Origin: CAG-307 sp964524125
GTDB lineage: Bacteria > Bacillota_I > Bacilli_A > Acholeplasmatales > Anaeroplasmataceae
DNA length: 7,858 nt
Direction of reading: 5' to 3'
Assembly: GCA_964524125.1 (NCBI GenBank)
Contig: CAZGBY010000056.1
Span: 1 to 7,858 of the forward strand
Shown: piece after piece, positions 1 through 6,623 of the stretch
How the letters are laid out: each line of letters starts with the position of its first letter
Position numbering within the stretch: position 1 is the first letter of the stretch
Position numbers and translations under genes: made by a program
The notes under the pieces: model-generated
What the model saw: only the letters and a program-made list of their open reading frames with translations
Told to the model about the DNA's origin: nothing
Database searches by the model: none

Positions 1-8
1 ATATTTTT

Positions 9-554
9 TTAATTATTCTTCAGTTTTCTAATTCTTCTTATGATTTCGTTTGCAGTTTGTTTAATTGATAAATTAGTAGTATCAATCTTCTCATAAAACT
101 TGTATTCATTATCATTTGATAAATTATCATATCTAATACCGTTAATAATCTCTAATTTATGTGCCATTTTATATTCATAAGAATCTTCTGATATTATACC
201 TTTTTCATCATAAAAATTACAACGTTTGAAAATAGTATTTTCGTTTGCGACTAAATTAAATTTTATAGCATTAGGTAATTCCTTAATAATTCTTAGATTT
301 TCTGGTAAAGAATATATTGGACTTACTGGAATTACGATATCATCATTATTTTTACAAAATTCTAATAACATATCAGTTTTAATATGAAATCTATAACCAT
401 CATCTTTATAAATCTCTTGAAATTTTTCAACACTATCATATTTATCAATTATATAATAATCAATATCAATCATTTTGAAATTTAGTTTATTTGCAAGTTC
501 TTGCGCAACACTTGATTTACCTACCTGAGCAACACCAAATAACAATATTATCAT
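9..554 (-). CDS. P-loop kinase-like protein, shikimate kinase/adenylate kinase fold (181 aa)
   Basis: This is a small soluble P-loop NTPase whose substrate I cannot name. Seen: a Walker A GVAQVGKSS at residues 7-15 immediately after the first beta strand, a DID motif at 30-32 where shikimate-kinase-like enzymes have DxD, a GYRF segment near 53-56 resembling the family's FR substrate-contact region, possible lid arginines around 111 and 141, and a C-terminal helix rich in Ile and Arg that resembles the last helix of the fold. The length (181 aa) fits the shikimate kinase, gluconate kinase and NMP kinase superfamily. A true biosynthetic AroK is doubtful because the substrate motifs are degenerate and no aro gene is nearby. 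The ATG at 554 is preceded by AAGG (565-568) with a 10-nt spacer. That AAGG overlaps the stop codon of spx, 12 nt upstream, so the two are probably co-transcribed and coupled. The stop is TAA. Fold assignment is fairly sure; function is open. Confidence 0.75.
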   Translation of the reverse strand: MIILLFGVAQVGKSSVAQELANKLNFKMIDIDYYIIDKYDSVEKFQEIYKDDGYRFHIKTDMLLEFCKNNDDIVIPVSPIYSLPENLRIIKELPNAIKFNLVANENTIFKRCNFYDEKGIISEDSYEYKMAHKLEIINGIRYDNLSNDNEYKFYEKIDTTNLSIKQTANEIIRRIRKLKNN

Positions 555-566
555 TTCATTTCTACC

Positions 567-998
567 TTATTTCTTATTTTTTAAATATTCTTCTACTAAT
601 TTCTTATATTCACATTCAGAGCATTCACAAGGAAGAATTTTTCTAAGTTCTGAAGGAATAAAAACTCTAATATCATCATCATTATAACCAATTTGTAATT
701 TTCTATCATCAACAATTATAGGTCTTCTTAATACACTTGGATTTTCAATAATAAAATCTACAAGTTCATTATAACTCATATCATCTATATCAATATTTGA
801 TGTTTGAAATACTTTAGATCTAGTTGAAATAATATCATCAAATCCGTTTTCAGTATTTTCAAGCATTATCTTAATATCATCTTTTGTAATAGGTTCTGTA
901 AATAAGTTTTTTTCAACAAATGGTATTTGATGTTCATTAAACCATTTAATCGCTTTTTTACAAGATGAACAACTATTTGTAGTATATAATTTAATCAT
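567..998 (-). CDS. spx: Spx, thiol-stress RNA polymerase-binding regulator (143 aa)
   Basis: Spx is an ArsC-fold regulator that binds the RNA polymerase alpha C-terminal domain and redirects transcription under disulfide stress. Seen: the redox switch CSSC at Cys10/Cys13, the same positions as in Bacillus subtilis Spx, then Gly52, the block STRSKVFQ with Arg60, LRRPIIVDD with Arg92, and LQIGYNDDDIR. Gly52 and Arg92 are known in B. subtilis to matter for the alpha-CTD interface. The start is ATG at 998: GAGG at 1007-1010 sits 8 nt before it, and an upstream GTG at 1007 lies inside that Shine-Dalgarno site. The protein is about 12 residues longer than B. subtilis Spx (131 aa). The tail is replaced by a segment with Cys124, Cys126 and Cys129 followed by a charged helix ending in KNKK. 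The family's hydrophobic C-terminal end used for ClpXP turnover is therefore missing. It sits between a zinc-ribbon gene and a kinase-like gene. Confidence 0.93.
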   Translation of the reverse strand: MIKLYTTNSCSSCKKAIKWFNEHQIPFVEKNLFTEPITKDDIKIMLENTENGFDDIISTRSKVFQTSNIDIDDMSYNELVDFIIENPSVLRRPIIVDDRKLQIGYNDDDIRVFIPSELRKILPCECSECEYKKLVEEYLKNKK

Positions 999-1006
999 AT
1001 TAAACA

Positions 1007-1010
1007 CCTC
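1007..1010 (-). promoter_or_regulatory. Ribosome binding site that fixes the spx start
   Basis: The minus strand reads GAGG eight bases before the ATG at 998. The in-frame GTG at 1007 uses bases of this same site, so it cannot be the start. Choosing 998 places the CxxC cysteines at 10 and 13, as in characterised Spx. Confidence 0.75.
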
Positions 1011-1013
1011 AAT

Positions 1014-1469
1014 CTAATCGTTAATTTTTTCTCCACATTCAGAACAATATTTAGAATTATTATCATTTGTATGATTGCATTTAGGACATATTAAATAAAA
1101 ACTTCTTCCACAAGATGAACAAAACTTGGCTTCTTTATAATTTTCACATCCACAATTTGAGCAATATTTAACATTATCCTTAGTTAAATTATCCTTAACT
1201 GTATTAATTGTTCTTGAAATTGTAGGTGAAACTTCTCCTGCTACAAAATCAGAAACTTGATGCATATAACCAAATCTTAATAAATTTCCACCAATTCCAA
1301 CCAATGGAATTCCGATAAATCCTAAGAAAAAAGGACTAGTATTGCCAAGCAATAATCCTCCAGCAGCAACACATACAAATATGATACCTGGTATTAGAAA
1401 TATATAACCTAAAACCTTTAATTTCTTTCGAGTCTCAGGGTGTTCTTCTACATATTTTTTATTTATCAT
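1014..1469 (-). CDS. Membrane protein with two C-terminal zinc ribbons (151 aa)
   Basis: I do not recognise a named family. Seen: a short charged N-terminus, two probable transmembrane helices (about residues 19-41 and 47-65), a linker, and then two complete zinc-ribbon modules, CSNC...CSSC (Cys103, 106, 117, 120) and CPKC...CSEC (Cys128, 131, 142, 145). The N-terminus and the ribbons should be on the same, most likely cytoplasmic, side. Small membrane zinc-ribbon proteins are common in low-GC Gram-positives and mostly uncharacterised. Metal binding is inferred from the four CxxC pairs; the ligand and role are unknown. The ATG at 1469 is preceded by AAAGG at 1481-1485 with an 11-nt spacer. 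An upstream in-frame GTG at 1481 begins inside that site and is rejected. The stop TAG is 15 nt before the spx start, so the gene is probably the first of a zinc-ribbon/spx/kinase unit, and a thiol or metal stress link is possible. Confidence 0.75.
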   Translation of the reverse strand: MINKKYVEEHPETRKKLKVLGYIFLIPGIIFVCVAAGGLLLGNTSPFFLGFIGIPLVGIGGNLLRFGYMHQVSDFVAGEVSPTISRTINTVKDNLTKDNVKYCSNCGCENYKEAKFCSSCGRSFYLICPKCNHTNDNNSKYCSECGEKIND

Positions 1470-1491
1470 ATAATCACACACCTTTATATAT

Positions 1492-1520
1492 ATTATACTC
1501 TTTTTTAAAAAATAGTATAT
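1492..1520 (-). promoter_or_regulatory. Possible promoter of the zinc-ribbon/spx/kinase unit
   Basis: A perfect TATAAT lies on the minus strand at 1492-1497, 22 nt upstream of the zinc-ribbon ATG. The -35 position at 17-nt spacing reads ATATAC (1515-1520) and is poor. Transcription would start near 1485, leaving the Shine-Dalgarno site at the very 5' end of the RNA. In such AT-rich DNA a TATAAT can occur by chance. The terminator just upstream makes a separate promoter necessary unless read-through feeds this unit. Confidence 0.4.
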
Positions 1521-1546
1521 AAATATTATTAAAATTTAGAAATAAA

Positions 1547-1571
1547 TACCAGAAGATAAAATCCTCTGGTA
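1547..1571 (-). terminator. Intrinsic terminator after oppF
   Basis: In the minus-strand RNA, TACCAGAGGAU and AUCUUCUGGUA form an 11-bp stem with one G-U pair and a three-base loop, followed by a U-rich run (1546 downwards, broken by single A residues). The hairpin begins 6 nt after the oppF stop. On the plus strand the G-U pair becomes an A-C mismatch, so the element is built for leftward transcription. It ends the opp operon and separates it from the zinc-ribbon/spx unit. Confidence 0.85.
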
Positions 1572-1577
1572 ATATAT

Positions 1578-2915
1578 TTACTTATTAATTTCTTCTAAAT
1601 ATTCTTTAGCTTCTTTTTCATTACAATAAACAAAATGACCTGGAATAATTTCCTTAAGTTCTGGTTTATCTTCTTTATAATCATGTACTTTAGCCGGATC
1701 ATAAATAAGTCTTACTCTTTCACGTTCATGTTTCGGATCCGGTTTTGGTATTGCAGAAAGTAAAGCTTTTGTATATGGATGTAATGGATGCTTAAATAAT
1801 TCTTCAGATGTAGTAAGTTCAACCATCTTACCAAAATACATTACAGCTATTCTATCACAAAAATATTTAACTACAGATAAATCATGGGCAATAAATATTA
1901 AAGTAAGTCCCAATTCTTCTTTTAATTCATTTAGTAAATTAATAATTTGTGCTCTGATTGATACATCTAGTGCAGAAATAGGTTCATCACAAATTAATAA
2001 TTTAGGATTCATAATTAAAGCTCTTGCTATTCCAATTCTTTGACGTTGACCACCAGAAAATTCATGGGGATAACGAGACGCATGATCTTCAACAAGTCCT
2101 ACCTTATTTAAGATTTCAACAACCTTTTTATGATTCTCTTCCTTATTTTTAAAACCTTGAATAATCAATCCTTCTTGAATAATATCTTCAACAGTCATAC
2201 GAGGATCAAGTGAATCAACAGGATCTTGAAAAATCATTTGAATTTCACGCATAATCTTTTTATTTACATGTTTATTATCATAATGAATTTGTTTAATTTT
2301 TTCTTTTTGTATTGATACAATTTGATAAGCTTCATTTCTTTTTTGAGCTATTTTATCAAGACAATTTCTTTTAATATCACTTACAAGTTCATTGTATTTA
2401 GGATCATCTTTTGATAATTTAGAAATTTCCATACTAGCTTCTCTTTTAAATTTCTTAACAGCTTGTTTCAAACGAATATTAGTATATTTAATTTCTTTTC
2501 TATTCCATCTATCACCTGCAGAAATACGATATCCTTTATAATAAATTGAACCGGATGTAATATCATAAAGTCTAATTATTGAACGACCAGTTGTAGTTTT
2601 TCCACAACCAGATTCACCAACAATACCTAAACATTCTCCTTCTTTTACATCAAATGATACATTATTAACCGCTTTTAGTTTTGATCGATTACGTCCACTT
2701 CCAAAGAAGAAAAATTGTTTTAAATTTCTAACTGATAATATAACATTATTATCAATAAGTTCTTGTTTAGTTTTAATACGTGGATTGATTTTATAAGCAA
2801 AATCAGAAAGTTGTGTATCATCATCTTCATTATTTAAGACATTAGCAGTTTCATTATCAACAAGAACAAGTGTTTCTTCATCGATATTTGCTGGAGTTTT
2901 AGTCTTTATGCTCAT
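1578..2915 (-). CDS. oppF: Oligopeptide ABC transporter ATPase OppF (AmiF-like, 445 aa)
   Basis: OppF is one of the two cytoplasmic ATPases that power peptide import through OppB/OppC. Seen: Walker A GESGCGKTT at 100-108, Q-loop IFQDP with Gln230, signature FSGGQRQR at 286-293, Walker B LLICDEP at 306-312, D-loop SALD at 314-317, switch His344, and the oligopeptide-family motif HPYTKALLSAIP at 379-390. All catalytic residues are present. The tail with YDP, HDY and PGHFVY resembles streptococcal AmiF, not the cysteine-containing tail of other OppF/DppF. Two additions lengthen it from the usual 305-320 aa: an acidic N-terminal extension of about 55 residues, and a charged, mostly helical insert at about 137-222 between Walker A and the Q-loop. 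The ATG at 2915 follows AGGTGA with a 5-nt spacer; an in-frame GTG at 2924 lies within that site and is rejected. The start lies inside the end of oppD (17-nt overlap), suggesting translational coupling. A terminator follows 6 nt after the stop. Confidence 0.95.
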   Translation of the reverse strand: MSIKTKTPANIDEETLVLVDNETANVLNNEDDDTQLSDFAYKINPRIKTKQELIDNNVILSVRNLKQFFFFGSGRNRSKLKAVNNVSFDVKEGECLGIVGESGCGKTTTGRSIIRLYDITSGSIYYKGYRISAGDRWNRKEIKYTNIRLKQAVKKFKREASMEISKLSKDDPKYNELVSDIKRNCLDKIAQKRNEAYQIVSIQKEKIKQIHYDNKHVNKKIMREIQMIFQDPVDSLDPRMTVEDIIQEGLIIQGFKNKEENHKKVVEILNKVGLVEDHASRYPHEFSGGQRQRIGIARALIMNPKLLICDEPISALDVSIRAQIINLLNELKEELGLTLIFIAHDLSVVKYFCDRIAVMYFGKMVELTTSEELFKHPLHPYTKALLSAIPKPDPKHERERVRLIYDPAKVHDYKEDKPELKEIIPGHFVYCNEKEAKEYLEEINK

Positions 2916-4629
2916 TAAAATCACCTACCTTTATAGCTTTTGAAATTCTTTCTTTTACAATACTTGGCATCTCAACTTTTGGTGCGTCTTTATGTAAAAG
3001 CCAAGTTGCTGCATAGTGTGTATCAGTAACCTTAAAAAATGGTGGTTGATATTTATAATCAATTTCCATAGCATACTTATTTCTTGCGGCGAACGCATCA
3101 CCTACTGGTGGATAAATCATATTAGGTGGAGTACCTGAGATTGCATCAAGTCTTTCGTTAGAATCAACATCAGGAATTGAAGATAAAAGTGCCCAAGTAT
3201 ATGGATGTTTTGGATCATAGAATATTTCATCAACTTTACCATATTCTACAATTTTACCTGCATACATAACTGCTACTCTATTAGCCATATTCGCAACAAC
3301 ACCTAAATCATGAGTTATAAATACACAAGATAAATTTCTTTCTTTCTTTAATTTATTAATAAGTTCTAAAATTTGAGCTTGAATAGTAACATCAAGTGCA
3401 GTTGTAGGTTCATCACAAATAAGTACATCTGGATTTGCAGTAAGTGCAATCGCAATTACAATTCTTTGTCTCATACCACCAGAAAATTCAAATGGATATT
3501 GCCTAAATCTTTTTTCGGGTTGTGGGATTCCTACTTCCTTCATGATTTCTAAAGCTCTTCTTTTAGCTTCTTTTTTAGTAATTTTTAAACTATCAATATA
3601 TTCTTCATGAGCTTTATTAAGTAAATCGTTATATTTACTTTGAACTTTATTTAAAGCCAACTTATGAGCATTTTTTGTTTCATAAATTTCTTTTTTTATA
3701 TTTTTAAATTCTATTTGTTTTGTATGCAAAGAATCTTTTAAATAAATTACTTTTTCTTCATTAAACTTCTTTGTATTTTTATATTCTTCTTTAAGAGAAT
3801 TAATTTCTTGTAGTTTATTATTCAGTTCTAGATTTAATTTAACAATCTTTTTTGTAAAATCATAATCTTTAAAATCTAAATTTACTTTTTCTATTTCCTT
3901 AAGTAATTCTTTTTCATATGAAGATATTTTAGCAAGATAAGTATTTTTACATTCTAATTTATATTCTTTTACCTTAACTTTAGCTAAAGCTTTGGCATCA
4001 TTTAATTTTTCTTTAGCAATAACAAGCTTTTCTTTACAAGATTGTATTTCATCTTTTTTATTTTTATTTAAAATTAGCTTTTCTTCTTTAATCTTTTGTT
4101 TTAATTTATCCTTATCTTCTATTTCATTTTCTAAACTTTTAATTTTATTTTCAAATTCAAAATCTAGTTTTTTTATCTTAGCATCACGAGTAGATATAAT
4201 ATTTTGATAATCCATAAATTCTTTTGAAATCAAGTTATTATACATTAATTTTAATTTATTACTATTAATTAAAGTCGATTCAGTTATTTGTTTTCCTATT
4301 CTAACAATAGGATTTAAACTTGAAAGAGGGTCTTGGAAAATCATACCAATTTTATGTCCACGAATACCTACATATTCGCTTTCTGATATTTCTAGTAAAT
4401 TCTTACCTTCATACATAATTGTGCCATCTTCTACAATTGCATTTTTAGCAAGAATACCCATAATTGCTTTAGATGTAACTGATTTTCCCGAACCAGATTC
4501 ACCTACAATACAAAGTGTTTCACCTTTATTAAGATCAAAAGATACACCTCTTACAGCTTTTACAAGACCATTATCAGTTTTAAAGGAAACAGTTAAATTA
4601 TTTACTTCTAAAATTTTATTTTCTTTCAT
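2899..4629 (-). CDS. oppD: Oligopeptide ABC transporter ATPase OppD with long coiled-coil insert (576 aa)
   Basis: OppD is the second ATPase of the peptide importer and pairs with OppF. Seen: Walker A GESGSGKS at 43-50, Q-loop IFQDP with Gln99, signature FSGGMRQR at 382-389, Walker B VLICDEP at 402-408, D-loop TALD at 410-413, switch His440, and the C-terminal oligopeptide domain with HPYTWALLSSIP (475-486), SGTPP (498-502) and ATWLLH (541-546). The family is usually 320-360 aa. The excess is a Lys/Glu-rich insert at about 123-347, between the Q-loop and the signature, with no proline or glycine from residue 113 to 366. It is therefore predicted to be long helices or a coiled-coil hairpin. 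The flanking core aligns without a gap or frameshift, so the insert is a real domain. The four Fe-S cysteines of the C-terminal domain are replaced (Asp511, Asn517, Asp524, Thr542), as I recall for streptococcal AmiE. The ATG at 4629 lies 2 nt after the oppC stop, with AAAGGG upstream. Confidence 0.95.
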   Translation of the reverse strand: MKENKILEVNNLTVSFKTDNGLVKAVRGVSFDLNKGETLCIVGESGSGKSVTSKAIMGILAKNAIVEDGTIMYEGKNLLEISESEYVGIRGHKIGMIFQDPLSSLNPIVRIGKQITESTLINSNKLKLMYNNLISKEFMDYQNIISTRDAKIKKLDFEFENKIKSLENEIEDKDKLKQKIKEEKLILNKNKKDEIQSCKEKLVIAKEKLNDAKALAKVKVKEYKLECKNTYLAKISSYEKELLKEIEKVNLDFKDYDFTKKIVKLNLELNNKLQEINSLKEEYKNTKKFNEEKVIYLKDSLHTKQIEFKNIKKEIYETKNAHKLALNKVQSKYNDLLNKAHEEYIDSLKITKKEAKRRALEIMKEVGIPQPEKRFRQYPFEFSGGMRQRIVIAIALTANPDVLICDEPTTALDVTIQAQILELINKLKKERNLSCVFITHDLGVVANMANRVAVMYAGKIVEYGKVDEIFYDPKHPYTWALLSSIPDVDSNERLDAISGTPPNMIYPPVGDAFAARNKYAMEIDYKYQPPFFKVTDTHYAATWLLHKDAPKVEMPSIVKERISKAIKVGDFNEHKD

Positions 4630-4631
4630 TT

Positions 4632-6623
4632 TTAATCACTTCCCTTTAAAGATGGATTTAATGCGTCTCTTAAACCATTACCAAATAAATTAAATGAAAT
4701 CATAAGTAATGAAATTATTACAGCTGGCATTAATATTAACATTGGATAAGTTGATAAATATTTTTGATTATCTGATAACAATACACCAAATGATGCAGTT
4801 CCTTGTAGACCTAAATTTAAATAAGCTAACGTAGCTTCTGAGAAAATTACACTAGGAATCATAAGTACAGCACCAGTTACAATTGTACCAAGTGCATTTG
4901 GTAAAATATGTTTAAAAATTAATCTTGAATCTTTAGCTCCAAGTGTTCTAGATGCAAGTACATATTCTCTTCCTTTAAAGCGATAAAATTGTGTTCTAGT
5001 ACGATTAGCTGTACCTATCCAACCTGTTAAGCACAATGCTATACCAAATGTAGCTACATTATTTCCTAAATGAAGGATACAAAGTGTTATTACAACAATA
5101 AATGGTACTCCACTTAATATATCTGTAATTCTTTGCATTACAAGGTCAACGTTTCCACCAAAATATCCAGATATAGAACCCCAAACAACACCAATTGTAA
5201 AGTTAATTGCAAATACTACAACTGCTAGTAATAATGATGTTCTTAAAGAAAAAAATGCAAGTGTAAATAAATCAAGTCCTTTATCTGTAGTACCAAAAAT
5301 ATATGATGGCATTGATGAATAACCTTTATATTTATAAAGTGTAACATCACCCTTGTATGTTGTAAAATTTTTCCAACTCCAAATACCATTATCATCTTTA
5401 AGATATTGTTGTAAAACAACTTCTTCTACAATTGAGCCTTCAATTAATGGACAATCTTCTTTAACATTTACTACTTTAAATGTTATTTTTGTTTCATTAT
5501 CCTCACCAACTACAGAAGAAATTATTTCTTTTTCAAAAAGTTTAGCATCAAGCCATGAATTAATATCATCTTCAGAAATTTCGATAGTCTTAGTGCCTAA
5601 TTTTGCTTTGTATTCATCATATCTAAAAGTAATATATTGAATATTTGCTTGATAAACTTTTCTTAAACAATAAGTTGCAGACCAATAATTTGAAGGATAT
5701 GACCCATCAGATAGTCTATTTAATAATACTTGCTCATTTGCATCATCAAATGATAAACCAAGTAGCGTTGAATTTTCATTAGAGCTTGAAATATTTAAAG
5801 ATTTAATACCAATATAAGCTTTAGAATCTTTTAAAACTTGAATTTCTATACAAATAGAAGCGTTAGATAAAGTTTCGATGTTATGATTTTTTAAAGTTTG
5901 AGATAAGTTAAACGTTTGAATCCCATAAGAATTTGAATAAGAATTACTCAAATAAATTTTATCTTGTGATTCATCACCAGTTAAATATACTTTATAAGAT
6001 GATAAAGTAATATCACCAAATTCTTTAGATGTAATCTCATCACTTAATAAATCAAGAGTTAAAATGACATTATCAGAAGATGAAATATTTACTTTATTTG
6101 CATTTTGATAAATTAAAGAATCTATATTATTTGCATCTTGAATTAATAAAATGTATCCACCATGAGCACCAGTTACAGCCTGATTTGTAGTAGTAATATC
6201 TGATAATTCAATTGATTTTTCGATGATACAATCGTTTAAAAATGAACCACCTGCTACTTCTTCAAGTTCATAATCATATACTTGATTTTCATATTTATTA
6301 GTTCCATCCCAAAAACCTGTACCCGCACTAAATAATTTAGGTGGTAGTTTTGATTGCTCAGGATTTGTTGTGTTTGACACTTCATAAGGTGAAAATAAAG
6401 GTACAAAAATAGATAAGATAATTAAAATACCAATGATAATTGCACCAACAACAGATGATTTATTTTTACAAAATCTTTTAAATGCATCACGTGCAAATGT
6501 AGTAGTTTTAGTGTTAAATTTTTCATCAGATATTTTTTCTTGATCATTTGTTAATTTAAAATCATCTTCCGTTAAAATAATTTCATTTCCATATGCATCA
6601 TATGTTTTTAAATCTTTACTCAT
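4632..6623 (-). CDS. oppC: Oligopeptide ABC transporter permease OppC with large extracytoplasmic domain (663 aa)
   Basis: OppC is one of the two membrane subunits that form the peptide channel. Seen: a cytoplasmic N-terminal region with FARDAFKRFCKNKSS (43-57), TM1 at about 57-78, then about 360 residues outside the membrane. After that comes the permease entry segment FGTTDKGLDLFT (443-454) and five further TM helices from 461 to about 648. The EAA loop that docks on the ATPase is at about 553-578 (EYVLASRTLG...HILPNALG), and the C-terminus DALNPSLKG is typical. Ordinary OppC is about 300 aa with a short segment between TM1 and the FGTD-like motif, so about 350 residues are extra. They are rich in Ser, Asn, Ile and aromatics with alternating hydrophobics, suggesting beta-sandwich folds. 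I do not recognise a family. The ATG overlaps the oppB stop by one base (TAATG) and has only a distant GGGGG upstream, so translation probably depends on oppB. Confidence 0.93.
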   Translation of the reverse strand: MSKDLKTYDAYGNEIILTEDDFKLTNDQEKISDEKFNTKTTTFARDAFKRFCKNKSSVVGAIIIGILIILSIFVPLFSPYEVSNTTNPEQSKLPPKLFSAGTGFWDGTNKYENQVYDYELEEVAGGSFLNDCIIEKSIELSDITTTNQAVTGAHGGYILLIQDANNIDSLIYQNANKVNISSSDNVILTLDLLSDEITSKEFGDITLSSYKVYLTGDESQDKIYLSNSYSNSYGIQTFNLSQTLKNHNIETLSNASICIEIQVLKDSKAYIGIKSLNISSSNENSTLLGLSFDDANEQVLLNRLSDGSYPSNYWSATYCLRKVYQANIQYITFRYDEYKAKLGTKTIEISEDDINSWLDAKLFEKEIISSVVGEDNETKITFKVVNVKEDCPLIEGSIVEEVVLQQYLKDDNGIWSWKNFTTYKGDVTLYKYKGYSSMPSYIFGTTDKGLDLFTLAFFSLRTSLLLAVVVFAINFTIGVVWGSISGYFGGNVDLVMQRITDILSGVPFIVVITLCILHLGNNVATFGIALCLTGWIGTANRTRTQFYRFKGREYVLASRTLGAKDSRLIFKHILPNALGTIVTGAVLMIPSVIFSEATLAYLNLGLQGTASFGVLLSDNQKYLSTYPMLILMPAVIISLLMISFNLFGNGLRDALNPSLKGSD

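Noticed and set aside
1482..1577. Small RNA or riboswitch between oppF and the zinc-ribbon gene
   Set aside because: The 96 nt are accounted for by a terminator hairpin, a TATAAT and a Shine-Dalgarno site; no further structure is visible.
3992..4207. Plus-strand open frame, 71 codons, hydrophobic and Ser/Phe-rich
   Set aside because: It is the antisense of the Lys/Glu-rich OppD helical arm (AAA/GAA codons read as Phe/Ser), with no ribosome site.
2250..4266. Frameshift, gene fusion or assembly artefact as the cause of the large inserts in OppD and OppF
   Set aside because: Both frames are continuous, the ATPase core motifs on either side are in order and intact, and codon and base composition match the neighbours.
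4421..4693. Plus-strand open frame, 90 codons
   Set aside because: It lies antisense to the OppD N-terminus with its Walker A and to the end of oppC, both clearly coding on the minus strand; no ribosome site.
5353..5640. Plus-strand open frame, 95 codons
   Set aside because: Antisense to the OppC outer domain, Ser/Thr-rich from the complement of minus-strand codons, and no recognisable protein.
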